Source: an uncultured Lachnospiraceae bacterium (GTDB lineage Bacteria > Bacillota > Clostridia > Lachnospirales > Lachnospiraceae). From it: 32,752 nucleotides of DNA. Below, piece after piece: positions 31,646 to 32,752 of this stretch. The translations under genes were made by a program, and so were the position numbers. The notes beneath the pieces were generated by a model. That model saw nothing but the letters and a program-made list of their open reading frames with translations. It had not been told where the DNA came from and did no database searches. How positions within the stretch are numbered: the stretch's first letter is position 1; each line of letters starts with the position of its first letter. Location: NCBI GenBank assembly GCA_947650005.1, contig CANSTU010000038.1, forward strand, positions 1 through 32,752, in the 5' to 3' direction.

Positions 31646-32665
31646 ATGAAAGTAGTGACGTTTGGGGAAATCATGCTGCGTCTTGAGCCGGAGGGATATT
31701 TTCGGTTTATACAGGCAGACCGGTACAATGCCTCTTATGGGGGCGGTGAAGCGAATGTGGCCGTATCCCTGGCGAACTTTGGCCTGGATTCCAAATTTGT
31801 GTCCAAGCTGCCAAGACATGAAATCGGACAAGCCGCTGTCAATTCCCTGCGAAAATTCGGAGTGGACACCTCGGATATCGTAAGGGGAGGAGAACGAGTG
31901 GGCATTTATTATCTGGAGAAGGGAGCCAGCCAAAGGCCTTCCAAGGTTATTTATGATCGGGCCGGTTCTTCCATTTCCCAGGCCGTACGGGAAGATTTCG
32001 ATTGGGATCGGATTTTGGAGGGAGCGGATTGGTTCCATTTTACGGGGATTACCCCTGCGCTCTCCGACAACGTGGCGGCAATCTGCCTGGAGGCGGTCAA
32101 AAAGGCGAGGGAAAAAGGGATCACCGTAAGCTGTGACCTGAACTATAGGAATAAACTCTGGAGCGTGCAAAAGGCCGGACAGGTTATGGGCGAACTGTGT
32201 AAATATGTGGATGTATGTATAGCCAACGAAGAAGACGCGCAGGACGTATTCGGCATCCGGGCGGCGGATACGGACGCAAAAAGCGGCCAGGTCAACCGGG
32301 AAGGGTACAAGGATGTGGCGAAAGGGCTTGCGGATCAGTTTGGGTTTCGCAAGGTTGCCATTACGCTGCGCACCTCCCTTTCCGCGAACGATAACGGTTG
32401 GGCTGCCCTGCTTTACGACGGACAAGAATATTATTTCAGTAAAAATTATGCCATGCACATCGTGGACCGGGTGGGAGGCGGCGATTCCTTTGGCGCAGGC
32501 CTGATCTATGCCTGTCTGCGCGGAATGGAGCCGGAAGGGCTGATCGAATTCGCTGTGGCGGCAAGCTGTTTAAAACACAGCATTGAGGGGGATTTCAATC
32601 TGGTTACTGTGGACGAAGTGCTGAAACTGGCTGGAGGGGATGCTTCCGGCAGAGTACAGCGTTAA
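31646..32665 (+). CDS. kdgK: PfkB-family sugar kinase, probable 2-keto-3-deoxygluconate kinase
   Basis: This 339-residue kinase begins VVTFGEIMLRLEP and has YGGGEANVAVSLANFG, typical of ribokinase-family sugar binding. The PfkB catalytic signature RVGGGDSFGAGL near the C-terminus holds the general-base Asp. The overall pattern fits KDG kinases, which make KDPG in the pectin/hexuronate pathway; a related sugar kinase is possible. The ATG at 31646 has AGGAAAGGA upstream. A hairpin leader follows the stop, so another gene, perhaps the aldolase, may lie beyond the window edge. Confidence 0.85.
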   Translation: MKVVTFGEIMLRLEPEGYFRFIQADRYNASYGGGEANVAVSLANFGLDSKFVSKLPRHEIGQAAVNSLRKFGVDTSDIVRGGERVGIYYLEKGASQRPSKVIYDRAGSSISQAVREDFDWDRILEGADWFHFTGITPALSDNVAAICLEAVKKAREKGITVSCDLNYRNKLWSVQKAGQVMGELCKYVDVCIANEEDAQDVFGIRAADTDAKSGQVNREGYKDVAKGLADQFGFRKVAITLRTSLSANDNGWAALLYDGQEYYFSKNYAMHIVDRVGGGDSFGAGLIYACLRGMEPEGLIEFAVAASCLKHSIEGDFNLVTVDEVLKLAGGDASGRVQR

Positions 32666-32688
32666 AGGAACGGGGCTAGGAACCTAAG

Positions 32689-32752
32689 ATTTCCCTGCGG
32701 GCGGACGGGAGCAAGGTTGAAGAAGGACGTATTCAACCTCCCTGATGTGAGT
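32689..32752 (+). promoter_or_regulatory. Hairpin leader units at the right edge
   Basis: GATTTCCCTGCGGGCGGACGGGAGC repeats the hairpin-plus-GAYGGGAG pattern in shortened words: GATTT, CCC/GGG stem, GACGGGAGC. It is followed by a GGTTGAA/TTCAACC hairpin (32715-32738) and CTCCCTGATGTGAG, matching the purD leader. The array is cut by the window end; it probably precedes the next gene. Confidence 0.5.

Overview
The window looks like a chromosomal segment of a spore-forming gut Clostridia, most likely Lachnospiraceae. This rests on protein content: ClpC with no neighbouring ctsR/mcsAB, small membrane proteins next to pyrE, a DUF6142-like protein, a 137-aa protein of the kind often auto-named endosialidase, and a Cys-rich protein behind a sigma-K-like promoter. 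Strong AGGAGG-type ribosome sites and moderate-to-high G+C fit this. No rRNA, tRNA, CRISPR array or IS transposase was seen.

Layout. 184-5004: a small PF06541-like membrane protein (-), an AraC-type regulator (+), a 38-bp tandem repeat, and a SIR2-STAND NTPase resembling Avs5-type antiphage proteins (+). 5034-7386: a long palindrome, then a zinc-ribbon membrane protein and an HHxxxDG acyltransferase (-). 7555-10954: pyrE, two small membrane proteins and a long M29 aminopeptidase (+). 11105-15822: a cupin-AraC regulator (-) divergent from purE-purM-purN-purD (+). 15851-22271: an exported SH3b protein, a long imperfect palindrome, a GntR-clpC operon, the endosialidase-like protein and radA. 22299-25729: a small hypothetical protein (-), a LacI regulator, a predicted about 115-nt small RNA, then nudix-DUF1905-DUF1801. 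25879-28588: an Mrp ATPase (-), a 107-bp-arm perfect palindrome, then rhaM and an AEC transporter. 28938-32665: a Cys-rich predicted spore-coat gene (-), a coiled-coil protein, a GNAT acetyltransferase and a 2-keto-3-deoxygluconate kinase.

The coding genes are mostly ordinary housekeeping; the unusual content is intergenic. A 91-nt core occurs twice (660-750 and 26964-27054), each time exactly centred in a long inverted repeat. The arms are unrelated in sequence and length (30 bp and 107 bp). The cores differ at ten positions, six of which form three compensatory base-pair changes, so the fold looks selected. A third, partial copy lies between the divergent araC and purE genes. A recurrent leader motif, a hairpin running into GATGGGAG or a close variant just before a start codon, occurs at six or more places with different stem sequences. 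The small RNA candidate has a near-consensus promoter, three stem-loops, a run of eight C and a perfect terminator, and lies downstream of a LacI-type gene. The same 10-bp palindrome occurs at both their promoters.

All names come from recognising motifs and overall protein character by eye; no database search was run.
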